This document shows positions 1 through 7,554 of a stretch of 34,394 nucleotides of DNA, piece after piece (position 1 is the stretch's first letter; every line of letters starts with the position of its first letter). The notes under the pieces were generated by a model that had not been told where the DNA came from, did no database searches, and worked only from the letters and a program-made list of their open reading frames with translations. The translations under genes and the position numbers were made by a program. The stretch covers positions 1-34,394 of the forward strand of contig CALVOO010000003.1 of assembly GCA_944350305.1 (NCBI GenBank), written 5' to 3'. The stretch is from an uncultured Bacilli bacterium (GTDB lineage Bacteria; Bacillota_I; Bacilli_A; RF39; UBA660).

Positions 1-40
1 TCTTACAAATTTATTATATAACAAATTATCTAAACTAAAA

Positions 41-75
41 AGACTATTAACAAAATTTTACTTTGTCAACAGTCT
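41..75. repeat. Imperfect inverted repeat, possible operator
   Basis: AGACTATTAACAAA at 41-54 and TTTGTCAACAGTCT at 62-75 are reverse complements at 12 of 14 positions, with a 7-nt AT spacer. It lies beyond the 3' end of hsp20 and probably belongs to a gene left of the window. The half-site GTCAACAGT also occurs in the putative operator at 10515-10533. A repressor site is inference; there is no T-run on either side as a terminator would have. Confidence 0.35.
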
Positions 76-90
76 GATTAAAAAATATTA

Positions 91-117
91 AAAAATGCCA
101 ATAACTTGGCATTTTTT
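91..117 (-). terminator. Rho-independent terminator of hsp20
   Basis: AAAAATGCCA (91-100) pairs with TGGCATTTTT (107-116) around a 6-nt loop. The stem overlaps the hsp20 stop codon. A- and T-runs on both sides let it work in both directions. Confidence 0.8.
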
Positions 118-505
118 AATCAATGTTTATAAGTTTTTTTGTTTCTTTTTCTTCAACTTTTGGAATGACAATTTTTAAAGTTCCGTTTTTAAATTCTGCT
201 TTTGTTTTTTCGGTGTCTACGTTACCAACATAAAATTGTCTCTTTATTTGTCCATAAGTTCTTTCTCTTCTAATGTAATTTTTATCTTTTTCTTCTTTGT
301 CTTCTCCTTTAGTAGCTTCTACTGTAAGGTAACCATCGTTTATGTCGATTGATATATCATCTTTGTTAAATCCTGGTACATCCATCTCAACATGATATTT
401 GTTATCTTTTTCGTAGATATCACATTTCATTGCATTATTTCTTCTTTCATCTAAAAGGTCATCAAAGAAATTATCAAGATAAAATCTTCCTGGCAATAAA
501 CTCAT
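116..505 (-). CDS. hsp20: Small heat-shock protein, Hsp20/alpha-crystallin family
   Basis: 129 aa, the usual length of a bacterial Hsp20. The protein is an ATP-independent holdase that binds unfolding proteins in the cytoplasm as large oligomers. After a short N-terminal arm, the alpha-crystallin beta-sandwich runs from about residue 28 to 118. It contains the typical VEMDVPGFNKDDISI strand and the FKNGTLKIVIPK segment, and a C-terminal IPKVEEKE tail follows. The start is fixed by a strong GGAGGG (511-517) six or so bases upstream. A consensus SigA promoter overlapping a CIRCE operator lies directly upstream, so heat-shock control by HrcA is expected. It is monocistronic, with its own terminator. 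The family call is certain; the client range is unknown. Confidence 0.95.
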   Translation of the reverse strand: MSLLPGRFYLDNFFDDLLDERRNNAMKCDIYEKDNKYHVEMDVPGFNKDDISIDINDGYLTVEATKGEDKEEKDKNYIRRERTYGQIKRQFYVGNVDTEKTKAEFKNGTLKIVIPKVEEKETKKLINID

Positions 506-527
506 ATCTATCCCTCCTTACATTATA

Positions 528-556
528 AATATAACACTATTTTTAGCACTTGTCAA
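528..556 (-). promoter_or_regulatory. SigA promoter of hsp20
   Basis: On the minus strand, a perfect -35 TTGACA (551-556), a 17-bp spacer and -10 TATATT (528-533). The -35 is embedded in the CIRCE element, so repressor binding would occlude RNA polymerase. Confidence 0.85.
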
Positions 557-569
557 CATTGAGTGCTAA
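543..569. promoter_or_regulatory. CIRCE operator (HrcA site)
   Basis: TTAGCACTT - 9 nt - GAGTGCTAA, one mismatch from the CIRCE consensus TTAGCACTC-N9-GAGTGCTAA. HrcA represses class I heat-shock genes through this site. Here the site controls hsp20 rather than the usual groES/dnaK operons. Confidence 0.93.
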
Positions 570-614
570 TTTTTTTTTTATTTTACGTTTTTATTTTATG
601 CAAAAAAAAGAAAA

Positions 615-857
615 CTATTCTTCAAAAAAGTCTCCTAACTTTATTTCTAACTTATCCGCTATTAATTTAAGTGTCTCAATTGATATAGTTGCCCTTACTT
701 TAGATGATTCTAAATTTTTAATATAACCATATGATAAATTGCATAGTTCTGCTAATTCTTCACCTGTTAGTCCTTTTTGTTTTCTGAACTTTTGTATATT
801 CTTTCCAACTATTGTATATATATTTCTAGTTTTGGGCTTTTCTTTGATATATACCAT
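615..857 (-). CDS. XRE-family helix-turn-helix regulator
   Basis: 80 aa, essentially a single Cro/CI-type HTH domain (about residues 15-78). The motif GKNIQKFRKQKGLTGEELAE is followed by LSYGYIKNLESSK (recognition helix region) and IETLKLIADKLEIKLGDFF. It is a small DNA-binding regulator with no sensory domain visible. The start is supported by AGGTGA about 8 nt upstream. It is read toward hsp20 and divergent from the membrane protein at 1051, whose upstream region holds an AT-rich palindrome (970-992) that could be its operator (inference). Targets are unknown. Confidence 0.88.
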   Translation of the reverse strand: MVYIKEKPKTRNIYTIVGKNIQKFRKQKGLTGEELAELCNLSYGYIKNLESSKVRATISIETLKLIADKLEIKLGDFFEE

Positions 858-969
858 TGCATTTCACCTATTTAATTTTCTCATAATTTTAACATTATTT
901 TGGTCACTTGATGTATGACTTAATTGCTAATTTTATTTATTGATTATTATTTTACCATTTTTTGGCAAA

Positions 970-992
970 AATTTAATAATATTTATTAAATT
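970..992. repeat. AT-rich palindrome in divergent intergenic region
   Basis: AATTTAATAA - TAT - TTATTAAATT is a perfect 10-bp inverted repeat between the XRE gene and the divergent membrane-protein gene. It may be an operator for the XRE protein, but such repeats arise easily in sequence this AT-rich. Confidence 0.35.
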
Positions 993-1050
993 ATTATATT
1001 GTTTAATAATTAATGGTTTGATAAAATGTGGTTAAAGGAATGATTTTATT

Positions 1051-2097
1051 ATGCGCAAGAAGAAATTTTTGGAATTACTTAATAAAAAAATTGTAGATTG
1101 TGATGATATTCATAAGCAAAAATTATTGGATAAATATAATCAAAAAATTACTGTTAAAATGAGAAAATTATCTGAAAAGGACGCGGTTAGTTTATTTGAT
1201 TTAGACAAAATAGTAAAAAAAGAACTATTTATTTTAAAGGTTAAATTATTTTTTAAAAGGTTATTTAATGGTATATTTTCTTTTTTTAAGTTGATATTTT
1301 TAAAAATAAAAAATTTTTGTGAGATTTTATTTAAAAAATTAAGATTTAAAAAAAATAAAAAAGAAGTTAGATCTAAAAAAATAATTAACAGTGAACTTAA
1401 TTACGATAATAAAAAAGTTATTTGTAATAATCATTTTTTAATGTGTGTATTATCTATCTTGTATTTTTTAATGTTTATTGTGTTGTTTTTATTAGGAATT
1501 TTATTTTTTATTAATGTAATTGCTATTTTAGATGGTGTTAGGTTATTTAGTTTTATTTTAGCAACTGTTTTTGTTATTTTATTTGTCATTATGATTTTAT
1601 TGATTTTGAATTGTATTTTAAAGGGTAAAAATGTTGATTTTAAAAGTTTTATGGTATATCCAATTATTCTACTATTTTTATTAGGCTGTAGTGTTGGTTA
1701 TGTTTTTTATGATATATATAAACTGGAAGAAATTGATGATTTATCAGAGTTATATACGATGTCTAATGAATCAAATGTTTTTGATTTATTAGATGATGAT
1801 GTTTTGGATATTGAATTTAATTCTAATTATGATAATAGGTATTTTATAAAATATGATGAGTCACTTGATAATCAAGTTAAAATAGTAGTAAATTATTATA
1901 GAAATTATTATGATTGTTTAATTAAGAAAAGCCGTAATGATATTTATATTTCTTTTCATGATAATAAACGGAATATTGTAAGTACTTTTATTGAAGGATT
2001 GCGTGAAAATAAAATATTAAACTTTGATGAATTGAAAAGACATAATATTACTATTTATGTTAATGAAAATGATAAGAATAAAATAAATGTATATTAA
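1051..2097 (+). CDS. Lys-rich three-helix membrane protein, HAAS/DUF1700-like N-terminus
   Basis: 348 aa, not recognised as a named family. Residues 1-60 (KKKFLELLNKKI, then DKYNQKI, then IVKKEL) have the spacing of the HAAS/DUF1700 helical domain found in PadR-associated membrane proteins; the similarity is weak. Residues 60-125 are extremely rich in Lys and Phe. Three hydrophobic segments follow at about 128-152, 163-188 and 197-218. Then comes an acidic, Asn-rich C-terminal domain of about 125 residues that should face the opposite side of the membrane from the basic N-terminus. The SD is AAGGAA about 11 nt before ATG. It is monocistronic and ends at a strong terminator. The adjacent XRE gene may regulate it. 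No function is assigned. Confidence 0.7.
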   Translation: MRKKKFLELLNKKIVDCDDIHKQKLLDKYNQKITVKMRKLSEKDAVSLFDLDKIVKKELFILKVKLFFKRLFNGIFSFFKLIFLKIKNFCEILFKKLRFKKNKKEVRSKKIINSELNYDNKKVICNNHFLMCVLSILYFLMFIVLFLLGILFFINVIAILDGVRLFSFILATVFVILFVIMILLILNCILKGKNVDFKSFMVYPIILLFLLGCSVGYVFYDIYKLEEIDDLSELYTMSNESNVFDLLDDDVLDIEFNSNYDNRYFIKYDESLDNQVKIVVNYYRNYYDCLIKKSRNDIYISFHDNKRNIVSTFIEGLRENKILNFDELKRHNITIYVNENDKNKINVY

Positions 2098-2100
2098 ATA

Positions 2101-2127
2101 AAAAACTCTAGAAAATCTAGAGTTTTT
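2101..2127 (+). terminator. Rho-independent terminator
   Basis: CTCTAGA - AAA - TCTAGAG (2106-2122), flanked by AAAAA and TTTTT, 4 nt after the stop of the membrane-protein gene. The A-run makes it potentially bidirectional. Confidence 0.9.
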
Positions 2128-2203
2128 GTGTTGTTGAACACATTTGTGAATATTTGTTCTTTTATCAAGAACATAATAATTATAAACAAAAAAGTTGTTT
2201 TTG

Positions 2204-2219
2204 TAAACAAATTTGTTTA
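2204..2219. repeat. 16-bp perfect palindrome
   Basis: TAAACAAATTTGTTTA is perfectly self-complementary and lies in the 169-bp stretch between the terminator and tRNA-Asn that otherwise shows no gene. A second TATAAACAAA upstream (about 2181-2190) can pair with the right arm. It could be a regulator site or an mRNA/tRNA 3' hairpin; no function is assigned. Confidence 0.35.
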
Positions 2220-2296
2220 TAAATTTCTTTTTTTGCTAATAATTTATGAATTTTGGTAATAAAAAAACAATTCTTATGAATTGTAATTATCATAGA

Positions 2297-2372
2297 TGGC
2301 GCCTGATGCAGGACTCGAACCTGCGACCTAACGGTTAACAGCCGTGCGCTCTACCGACTGAGCTAATCAGGC
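2297..2372 (-). tRNA. tRNA-Asn (anticodon GTT)
   Basis: A 76-nt cloverleaf on the minus strand. The acceptor GCCTGAT pairs with ATCAGGC, the discriminator is G and CCA is encoded (2297-2299). The D-arm is GCTC/GAGC, the anticodon loop CTGTTAA gives GUU, and the T-arm is GCAGG-TTCGAGT-CCTGC. It decodes AAU/AAC and is a substrate of t6A37 modification by the Tsa proteins also encoded here. Confidence 0.97.
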
Positions 2373-2383
2373 ATTGCATTAGT

Positions 2384-2412
2384 ATTATATTAAATCTATT
2401 TTACAAAGTCAA
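2384..2412 (-). promoter_or_regulatory. Promoter of tRNA-Asn
   Basis: On the minus strand, TTGACT (2407-2412), 17 bp, TATAAT (2384-2389), with the tRNA 5' end 11 nt downstream of the -10. It lies back-to-back with the AAA+ gene promoter. Confidence 0.85.
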
Positions 2413-2429
2413 CAAGTTTATTAAAAAAA

Positions 2430-2458
2430 TTGTATTATTCTTATTTTTTTATTATAAT
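2430..2458 (+). promoter_or_regulatory. Promoter of the AAA+/glyA operon
   Basis: TTGTAT (2430-2435), 17 bp, TATAAT (2453-2458). The predicted transcript starts at about 2465, on the GGTGA Shine-Dalgarno, 12 nt before the ATG. Confidence 0.75.
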
Positions 2459-2476
2459 ATATTTGGTGAAATTAAT

Positions 2477-3430
2477 ATGAATGAGAATATGGAAGTTCTT
2501 AATTTAGAAAATATGAATTCTAAATTTAGTATTTTAGAGACTTATGGTGAAAATTTGTCAAAAAAAACGTATATTACTAATCCTGCAATTGGACGAGACA
2601 AAGAGATTGATGAAGTTATATTAATATTATTAACTCCGGAAAAAAGCGCTTTATTAACTGGAAAACCAGGAATAGGAAAAACTGCAATCGTTGAAGGTTT
2701 AGGCTATAGGATGCAAAAAGGTGATGTTCCTGATGCTTTAAAAAAATATGAATTAATAAAAGTTAATATTACTAGTTTGTTAGGCAATGCAGTTAGTGAA
2801 GGTAGAAACGAAAATAGATTGCAATTATTAGTAGATGAGTTGAAAGAAAAGTCAAATATTATTTTGTTTATAGATGAGGTCCATTTATTAGTTAGTAGAA
2901 ATACAACTAATCTAAATGTAGATTTTGCAAATATGTTAAAGCCCGGGCTGGATAGGGGAACAATTAAAATGATTGGGGCAACTACTACTGAAGAGTATGA
3001 ATATTATATTTTAAGAGATCGTGCGTTTTTAAGACGTTTTCAAAGAGTTGATGTCGTTGAACCTACACAGGAAGAAACAGTAGAAATTTTAATGGGCACG
3101 ATGCCTAAAATTGAAAGACAGACTGGTGTTTCTGTTAAATATACTGAATTTGTTAAAAAAAGAATTTGCGAATTTATTGTACAAATGACTGACGAATATA
3201 AGAGAATATATGAAATTGGAAATAGATATCCAGATATTGCTTTGGCTTTGCTAGGAAATGCCTTTTCGAATGCTGTATTTGAGAATATGAATGTTCTAAA
3301 AATACATCATGTATATAATGCTATTAAAAATACTAAAAATGTTTATGATGATGTTAAAGTAAAAGAATTGGTAAAATTTAAAGAATTTTTTAAAGATGTT
3401 ATTAGTGATGAAAATGCAAACTTAAATTGA
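2477..3430 (+). CDS. Single-module AAA+ ATPase, ClpA/B D1-like
   Basis: 317 aa. Residues about 35-235 match the first AAA+ module of ClpB/ClpC. An '[11 protein letters not shown]' entry motif is followed by Walker [10 protein letters not shown] (62-70), Walker [10 protein letters not shown] with D133/E134, sensor-1 region GATTTEEY and the paired arginines LRRF (185-188). A helical lid follows, with [15 protein letters not shown] near the sensor-2 position. The Clp N-domain, the M-domain coiled coil, the second AAA+ ring and any obvious substrate or ClpP-binding loop are all missing, so it is not a full disaggregase. It may remodel a specific partner or be an orphan ATPase; no partner is evident. 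The SD GGTGA is 7 nt before ATG. It is followed after 8 nt by glyA, whose SD overlaps its stop codon, so the two are translationally coupled. Confidence 0.85.
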   Translation: MNENMEVLNLENMNSKFSILETYGENLSKKTYITNPAIGRDKEIDEVILILLTPEKSALLTGKPGIGKTAIVEGLGYRMQKGDVPDALKKYELIKVNITSLLGNAVSEGRNENRLQLLVDELKEKSNIILFIDEVHLLVSRNTTNLNVDFANMLKPGLDRGTIKMIGATTTEEYEYYILRDRAFLRRFQRVDVVEPTQEETVEILMGTMPKIERQTGVSVKYTEFVKKRICEFIVQMTDEYKRIYEIGNRYPDIALALLGNAFSNAVFENMNVLKIHHVYNAIKNTKNVYDDVKVKELVKFKEFFKDVISDENANLN

Positions 3431-3438
3431 GGAGTAAA

Positions 3439-4659
3439 ATGGCAAAAAAAGATATTTTTGAATTAATAGAGTGTGAAGTAAAACGTCAAAATAATAATGT
3501 AGAATTAATTGCATCAGAAAACTTTGTCTCCGTTGATGTAATGAAGGCTCAAGGAAGTGCATTAACTAATAAATATGCAGAGGGATACCCCGGTAAAAGG
3601 TATTATGGTGGCTGTGAGTTTGTTGATGAAGTAGAGAAAATTGCTTGTGAAAAATTAAAACAACTTTTTAATGTGAAATTTGTTAATGTACAACCCCATT
3701 CTGGAAGTGCCGCTAATATGGCTGTTTATAAGTCATTATTAAAGGTTGGGGATAAAGTTCTTGGTATGAATTTAAATGCAGGTGGACATTTAACTCATGG
3801 ACATTCAGTTAATTTTAGTGGTTTAGAGTATAATATTATTTCGTATGGTGTTGATAAAGATACTGAATGTATTGATTATGATGAAGTTGAGAGGATAGCA
3901 AGATTGGAAAAACCTAAAATGATTATTGCTGGTGCTAGTGCATATTCGCGTATAATTGATTTTAAGCGTTTTCGTGAAATTGCTGATAAAGTAGGTGCTT
4001 ATTTAATGGTTGATATGGCACATATTGCAGGTTTGATTGTTGCTGGTCTTCATCCTAATCCTTGTAAATATGCCCATGTTGTTACTAGTACTACACATAA
4101 AACTTTACGTGGTCCTCGTGGGGGGATTATTTTGACAAATAATGAAGAGATATCAAAGAAAATTGATAAGATGATTTTTCCGGGAATTCAAGGCGGACCT
4201 TTGATGCATGTGATAGCGGCTAAAGCTATTTGTTTTGCGGAAGCGCTTGATCCAAGTTTTATCGTTTATCAAAAGCAGGTAATTAACAATGCAAAAGCTT
4301 TATCTGAAAGGTTGAAATTGAGAGGTTTAAGAATTGTTACGGGTGGAACTGATAATCATTTGCTTTTAGTTGATGTTACATCATTGGGTATAAATGGAAA
4401 AGAAGCCGAAAAAATTCTGGAAGGTGTAAATATTACTTGTAATAAAAATAGCATACCTTTTGATACTGAAAGTCCGTATAAAACTAGTGGTATAAGGCTT
4501 GGCACACCTGCCATGACAACTAGGGGATTTAAGGAAACGGAGTTCGAATTTATTGCTGATTGTATAGTTGATGCTTTGGAAAATAGAAATAATGTTGAAG
4601 TTTTAAGCGATATAAAAAGCAAAATTTTAAACTTGTTAAAAAAGTTTAATTTATATTAA
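3439..4659 (+). CDS. glyA: Serine hydroxymethyltransferase
   Basis: 406 aa, close to the usual 410-420. This PLP enzyme interconverts serine + tetrahydrofolate with glycine + 5,10-methylene-THF, the main one-carbon source for thymidylate and purines. Recognisable signatures are [10 protein letters not shown], the [13 protein letters not shown] loop, [13 protein letters not shown], the DMAHIAGL segment and the PLP-lysine motif [13 protein letters not shown] (Schiff-base Lys at residue 221). The start is ATG 3439, preceded by AGGAG (3430-3434) that overlaps the TGA of the AAA+ gene. An upstream in-frame TTG at 3427 would lie on the wrong side of that SD and is rejected. A terminator follows. 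Coupling of glyA to a Clp-like ATPase is unusual. Confidence 0.96.
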   Translation: MAKKDIFELIECEVKRQNNNVELIASENFVSVDVMKAQGSALTNKYAEGYPGKRYYGGCEFVDEVEKIACEKLKQLFNVKFVNVQPHSGSAANMAVYKSLLKVGDKVLGMNLNAGGHLTHGHSVNFSGLEYNIISYGVDKDTECIDYDEVERIARLEKPKMIIAGASAYSRIIDFKRFREIADKVGAYLMVDMAHIAGLIVAGLHPNPCKYAHVVTSTTHKTLRGPRGGIILTNNEEISKKIDKMIFPGIQGGPLMHVIAAKAICFAEALDPSFIVYQKQVINNAKALSERLKLRGLRIVTGGTDNHLLLVDVTSLGINGKEAEKILEGVNITCNKNSIPFDTESPYKTSGIRLGTPAMTTRGFKETEFEFIADCIVDALENRNNVEVLSDIKSKILNLLKKFNLY

Positions 4660-4693
4660 AATTTATTTTTTGATAATTTAATGATTTATAAAA

Positions 4694-4727
4694 ATGAATA
4701 TTTGTTATGCAATATTTATTTTTTTTT
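4694..4727 (+). terminator. Probable terminator after glyA
   Basis: ATGAATATT (4694-4702) pairs with AATATTTAT (4711-4719), with one G-T wobble, and is followed by a run of T to 4727. The stem is AT-only and therefore weak. Confidence 0.6.
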
Positions 4728-4797
4728 GTACAAAATATAGCTTTTGCTAATTTGAATGTATAAATTATTTTTGTTATATTTCATTTTGGGAGGTTTT

Positions 4798-5484
4798 ATG
4801 AAAAAATATTTGGTAATTAAAAATTTAAGAAAGCAAATTAGAGATAATGCTATTTTGCAAAATATAAATTTGCAGGTTAAAAAGGGCGAGATAGTAGGTA
4901 TCGTCGGTTTGAATGGTAGTGGTAAAACAACTTTATTAAAATGTATTTTGGGTTTTGTTAATTATGACGGTGGTATATTTATTGATGGGAAAAACGTTTT
5001 GTGTAATAAATTGCATAATTTTGGTTTTATTATTGAAAACCCGAATCTATATTTACATTCAAGTGGTTGGGATAACATTAAATTTTGGTCAAAGTTTTAT
5101 AAGAATGTTGATTTAAAATACGTTAAAAGTTTATGTGATTCATTTAATTTGGATTTAAGAAAAAAGGTTAATAAGTATTCATTAGGTATGAAACAAAAGT
5201 TAGCTATTATATTGTCGCTTATTAATAAACCTGAATTGTTATTATTGGATGAACCAACCAATGGTTTAGATATGAAAAATATTTTTCTTTTACGTAATGT
5301 TTTACTAACTTTAAAGGATACAACTATTTTAATTTCCTCACATGACATAAATGAATTGTGTAAAATTTGTAACAGGTTGATATTTATTAATAAAGGAAAA
5401 ATTGTTAAAGTTTTGGATAAATCTAGTTTTTTAGTTTATTCAGAAAGTGAATTAATTAATTTCTTGGAGAGTAATTATGCTTAA
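4798..5484 (+). CDS. ABC-2 type transporter ATP-binding protein
   Basis: 228 aa from the ATG preceded by GGGAGG (4788-4793). A start at 4756 is in frame but has no SD. Walker A GLNGSGKT (38-45), signature YSLGMKQKL (127-135), Walker B LLLLDEPTNGLD (147-158) and the H-loop SSHD (H182) are all intact, so it is an active NTPase. The sequence type (MLLK-free, single NBD, YSLGMKQK) is that of BcrA/CcmA-like ATPases that pair with ABC-2 permeases in peptide or antibiotic export and immunity. The stop overlaps the next gene's start by 8 nt, so it forms an obligate pair with the permease at 5477. The substrate cannot be told from sequence. Confidence 0.92.
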   Translation: MKKYLVIKNLRKQIRDNAILQNINLQVKKGEIVGIVGLNGSGKTTLLKCILGFVNYDGGIFIDGKNVLCNKLHNFGFIIENPNLYLHSSGWDNIKFWSKFYKNVDLKYVKSLCDSFNLDLRKKVNKYSLGMKQKLAIILSLINKPELLLLDEPTNGLDMKNIFLLRNVLLTLKDTTILISSHDINELCKICNRLIFINKGKIVKVLDKSSFLVYSESELINFLESNYA

Positions 5485-6436
5485 GTTTATTAGTATTTTA
5501 CTGACTAGAGAATTTAAAAAAATTTATTTTATTTTTTTTATATTGATTATTTTGTTTGTTTCTTTAATTGTTTGTTATTTTTCATATAAAGATTATAGTT
5601 TTAATAATCATCAAAATATTGTTGTTCAAAATAAATTAACTGAAGACGAATATTATGAAATATATTCTAATGGTTCCTATAATAATTATTTGCTTTATTA
5701 TGAATCTTATATCAAAGAAAGTATGAACAAAGTTAAATTATCGAATTTATTTAGTGATAATAATTTATTTTGTTTTGAAAATATTTATAAAGTTCAAGTT
5801 TTTTTATCCGTTTTCTCTATTGTTATTGGTTCTTCTATTTTGTTAAGTGAATATAAAAATGGTACAATCAAGTTGTTTTTAAATGTTGGTGCGTCAAGAT
5901 TTAAGGTTTTTCTTAGTTTTCTTATTTCTTGTATTTTTTTAATTATTATTTTAAATTTGATTTTATTTCTAGCTTTTACATTGTTTTTAATTATTTTTAA
6001 TAATTCTTTTGAGTTATTTAAATTAAAAGTACCGATTATTTTTAATGATGATGTTATTTATGTTAATTATTATTTAAAGTCTTTTCTTGAATTTATTCTT
6101 AATATGCTACCAGTTATATTTATTGGCTCATTTTCGTTCTTTATTTCTATTATATTTTTAAGTCAGTTGTTTTCTTTGTGTTTATCGTTTTTTTTAAATG
6201 TTTTTGGTTTAGTTGTTTTTCAGTGGTTACTTGAATATAAAATTCGTTTTTTAATGTATAGTTTTATTCCGTATTTAGATTATACTATTTTTGATGATAA
6301 ATTGAATATTGTTTTGTTTAATATTGAACATGGTACAAATTTATCGATATTTAATGGAAATGTTATGTTAATGTTATATTTTGTGATTGCATTTTTTGTT
6401 TCTTTGTGGTTTTTTTTGAAAAGAGACGTAAATTAA
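5477..6436 (+). CDS. ABC-2 type permease subunit
   Basis: 319 aa. About six transmembrane segments: residues 15-35, 108-128, 145-175, 210-235, 235-255 and 293-313, with an extracytoplasmic loop between the first two. The SEYKNGTIKLFLNVGASR segment after the second helix is typical of ABC-2 permeases (cytoplasmic coupling region). It is translationally coupled to the upstream ATPase (8-nt overlap) and ends the operon. The coding strand is exceptionally T-rich, as expected for Phe/Leu/Ile-rich helices in this genome. Together with the ATPase it probably exports a hydrophobic or peptide substrate (family inference). Confidence 0.85.
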   Translation: MLKFISILLTREFKKIYFIFFILIILFVSLIVCYFSYKDYSFNNHQNIVVQNKLTEDEYYEIYSNGSYNNYLLYYESYIKESMNKVKLSNLFSDNNLFCFENIYKVQVFLSVFSIVIGSSILLSEYKNGTIKLFLNVGASRFKVFLSFLISCIFLIIILNLILFLAFTLFLIIFNNSFELFKLKVPIIFNDDVIYVNYYLKSFLEFILNMLPVIFIGSFSFFISIIFLSQLFSLCLSFFLNVFGLVVFQWLLEYKIRFLMYSFIPYLDYTIFDDKLNIVLFNIEHGTNLSIFNGNVMLMLYFVIAFFVSLWFFLKRDVN

Positions 6437-6455
6437 AAGAGTTATAAAACTCTTT
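6436..6455. terminator. Bidirectional hairpin between convergent genes
   Basis: AAAGAGTT (6436-6443) pairs with AACTCTTT (6448-6455) around ATAA. It lies across the stop codons of the permease (+) and tsaE (-). The T-tail is better on the minus side. Confidence 0.6.
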
Positions 6456-6891
6456 CGCATAAATCTTCGTATTTTTCGCCGTGAGGTATAATTTTAAATA
6501 TTCTTGTGTTTTCATCAATTATGTTAATTTTAATGTCTAGTCTATTTTTAGGTAAAATGTCTTCAATTAAATCAGACCATTCTATTATACAAACACCTTT
6601 TTTACTAAAATATTCTGTAATTCCAATGTCTTCTTTTATATCGTTTAATCTGTATACATCCATGTGAAATAATTTTATATCTCCGTCATATTCTTTAATA
6701 ATTGTAAATGTTGGAGAAGTAATATTTTCTTCTATTCCCATTGATGCAGCAAATGCTTTTGCAAATACGGTTTTACCACTTCCTAAGTCTCCTTGCAAGC
6801 AAATAACCATGTTAGGAAATTTTTCGCTCTCTATATTCTGAGCTAATTCTATAGTTTCTTCTTCGCTATTTGTTGTTATTTTGTATTCCAT
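6442..6891 (-). CDS. tsaE: tRNA t6A biosynthesis ATPase TsaE
   Basis: 149 aa, the normal TsaE length. It is a P-loop ATPase that works with TsaB-TsaD to reset the complex making N6-threonylcarbamoyladenosine at position 37 of ANN-decoding tRNAs. Walker A GDLGSGKTVFAKAFA (about 34-48), the characteristic SPTFTII strand, HMDVYRL and IIEWSD (Walker B-like region) are all present. The SD GGTGA lies 5-6 nt upstream of ATG. TAAAAT at about 6912-6917 and TTGTTT 18 bp further upstream make a plausible promoter with a short leader. tsaB and tsaD are 5.5 kb away on the other strand; tsaC is not in the window. Confidence 0.95.
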   Translation of the reverse strand: MEYKITTNSEEETIELAQNIESEKFPNMVICLQGDLGSGKTVFAKAFAASMGIEENITSPTFTIIKEYDGDIKLFHMDVYRLNDIKEDIGITEYFSKKGVCIIEWSDLIEDILPKNRLDIKINIIDENTRIFKIIPHGEKYEDLCERVL

Positions 6892-7025
6892 AAAATCACC
6901 ATAATTTTATTTTATCATTAAAAATATATAATAAACAATATATTTTTTATTCTTTACATATAAAGACATGTTATTCGCCTTTTCATAGTATAAAAGTCTA
7001 CATATTATACAGTGGGAGGTATATT

Positions 7026-7553
7026 ATGTATTTTGATGAAAGGGAAAATTTTTTGGATTATGTAGGCGAAGAAGTAAATAATTATATTAAGGTAGAAGAT
7101 GAAGAACATACTGAACTTAGTAATCATGAAAATTACCATTTTAAAAATAATAAGATTTATGATATTAATAATATAAGCATTAATAACTATAGGGCTAATA
7201 TGTCCAGTGATTTGAGTCTACCTAAAGATGCTTTAAATAAAGGCGGCATATTTAAAAATATTTATGATCCTTATAAAAACTATATTTATAAAGTTGTTGT
7301 TAGTGGTGAAAGGGATGAAATGTTATTAAAAATTCAAGAGTTAACTTTTGCTATGAAGGATTTAGGATTATATTTGGATGTTTATCCAAATGATGGTGAT
7401 ATTTTTGATAAGTTTAAGAATTATTCAAAAGATTTAGATAAAATTAAAAAAACTTACGAAGCAAAATATGGCCCACTAAATGCTTTTGAGATTGAAGGTA
7501 ATAAATATGATTGGTATATGAATCCATGGCCATGGGATAAAGGGGGTAATTAA
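7026..7553 (+). CDS. CotJA-CotJB fusion, spore-coat-type protein
   Basis: 175 aa. Residues 95-171 match CotJB: a helical LLKIQELTFAMKDLGLYLDV, then YPNDGDIFDKF and KYGPL, ending with the diagnostic MNPWPWD (166-171). Just ahead, residues 66-83 (PKDALNKGGIFKNIYDPY) match the core of the small CotJA protein, which is normally encoded by its own gene. The N-terminal 60 residues are acidic and unassigned. Fused here, CotJA and CotJB precede CotJC by one base, the usual cotJABC order. In Bacillus these are assembled into the spore coat with a manganese catalase. Whether this organism sporulates is unknown. The SD GGGAGG lies 7 nt upstream. No good SigA promoter is seen; CATATTAT at 7001-7008 is only loosely like a SigE -10. 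Confidence 0.82.
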   Translation: MYFDERENFLDYVGEEVNNYIKVEDEEHTELSNHENYHFKNNKIYDINNISINNYRANMSSDLSLPKDALNKGGIFKNIYDPYKNYIYKVVVSGERDEMLLKIQELTFAMKDLGLYLDVYPNDGDIFDKFKNYSKDLDKIKKTYEAKYGPLNAFEIEGNKYDWYMNPWPWDKGGN

Positions 7554-7554
7554 T

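Noticed and set aside
3427-3438. Earlier in-frame TTG start for glyA
   Set aside because: The SD AGGAG (3430-3434) would then be inside the gene; ATG 3439 has proper spacing and gives the family-typical start.
6985-7016. Sporulation (SigE/SigK) promoter for the cotJ genes
   Set aside because: CATATTAT at 7001-7008 resembles a SigE -10, but no -35 lies at the correct spacing; not supported.
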